From Bacillus sp. FJAT-49711 (GTDB lineage: Bacteria; Bacillota; Bacilli; Bacillales; Bacillaceae_C): a stretch of 64,000 nucleotides of DNA. A program made the position numbers and the translations under genes. The notes under the pieces were generated by a model that saw only the letters and a list, made by a program, of their open reading frames with translations, was not told where the DNA came from and did not search any database. The stretch spans positions 372,001-436,000 of the forward strand of contig NZ_JAGYPL010000004.1 of NCBI RefSeq assembly GCF_018343715.1, in the 5' to 3' direction. How positions within the stretch are numbered: the stretch's first letter is position 1; each line of letters opens with the position of its first letter. This document shows positions 63,873 through 64,000 of this stretch, in pieces.

Positions 63873-64000
63873 ATTCCTCTTCGCACCCCTATATACGGTT
63901 GCTCAATTACTTTAATTTCTTGGTTATTTGTATGAAAGATATATAATTCACGACTTTGATTTTCAGTATGTAGTTTTTTGTATACTTTCCAAGCTGCATT
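63869..64000 (-). CDS. Partial ORF translationally coupled to the retropepsin-like gene
   Basis: From the window edge one frame runs 43 codons to TGA at 63869-63871: NAAWKVYKKLHTENQSRELY, then IFHTNNQEIKVIEQPYIGVR. The last four bases overlap the next start (ATGA), so the pair is an operon. The family is not recognised from this fragment. Pairing with the protease gene may indicate a functional partner. Confidence 0.65.
   Translation of the reverse strand, partial: NAAWKVYKKLHTENQSRELYIFHTNNQEIKVIEQPYIGVRRGI

Overview
The window is chromosomal DNA from a low-GC, endospore-forming Firmicute, most likely Bacillaceae (Bacillus sensu lato). Signs are the myo-inositol (iol) operon, a guanine riboswitch on xpt-pbuX, two exosporium-type proteins, strong GGAGG-type ribosome binding sites, frequent TTG and GTG starts, and AT-rich spacers. 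I cannot name the genus from sequence alone. No rRNA, tRNA or CRISPR array was seen.

Layout. 1-5.9 kb: an inositol catabolic operon on the minus strand (iolG, iolB, iolC, iolA, then iolD running off the left edge). It has a promoter with two CcpA/LacI-type palindromes and a 51-bp tandem hairpin array between iolA and iolD. 5.9-17.3 kb: an accessory stretch with an IS1182 relic beside a palindromic Bacillus repeat, small VOC (glyoxalase-fold) proteins and VOC relics, a PP2C-like phosphatase with a small hydrolase, a decayed hydrolase, two related spore-surface-type proteins, a kinase-like protein and a methyltransferase. 17.5-24.5 kb: an ECF sigma/anti-sigma pair, an SH3b-L,D-transpeptidase, a permease, an SRPBCC protein and a YitT protein. 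25-29 kb: an ABC-F protein behind a leader with an ErmC-leader-like peptide and an intrinsic terminator, plus two VOC genes. 29.5-34 kb: an SF1 helicase with a possible PLD-like tail and a group II intron inserted just after a terminator.

35-40 kb holds two paralogous genes of about 680 codons that each encode an ECF sigma factor, a zinc-finger anti-sigma domain, one membrane helix and a large outer domain in a single polypeptide, with a DUF4256 gene between them. 40.4-42.6 kb is xpt-pbuX under a guanine riboswitch. 42.8-54.8 kb is mostly small membrane, hydrolase and housekeeping genes (gpx, dus, YgjP-like, YehS-like, CBS), ending in a tetR, 37-codon ORF and MFS drug-efflux unit with three operator-like palindromes. 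55.5-63.4 kb is a complete Wadjet (Jet) SMC-type plasmid-defence operon in the order jetD-jetA-jetB-jetC. A retropepsin-like protease gene lies upstream. Degenerate copies of the 3' ends of two nearby genes lie downstream.

The strongest candidates for something little described are the twin sigma/anti-sigma fusions, the ABC-F leader, and the edge of the Wadjet island. All functional statements are read from sequence motifs by eye, without database searches.
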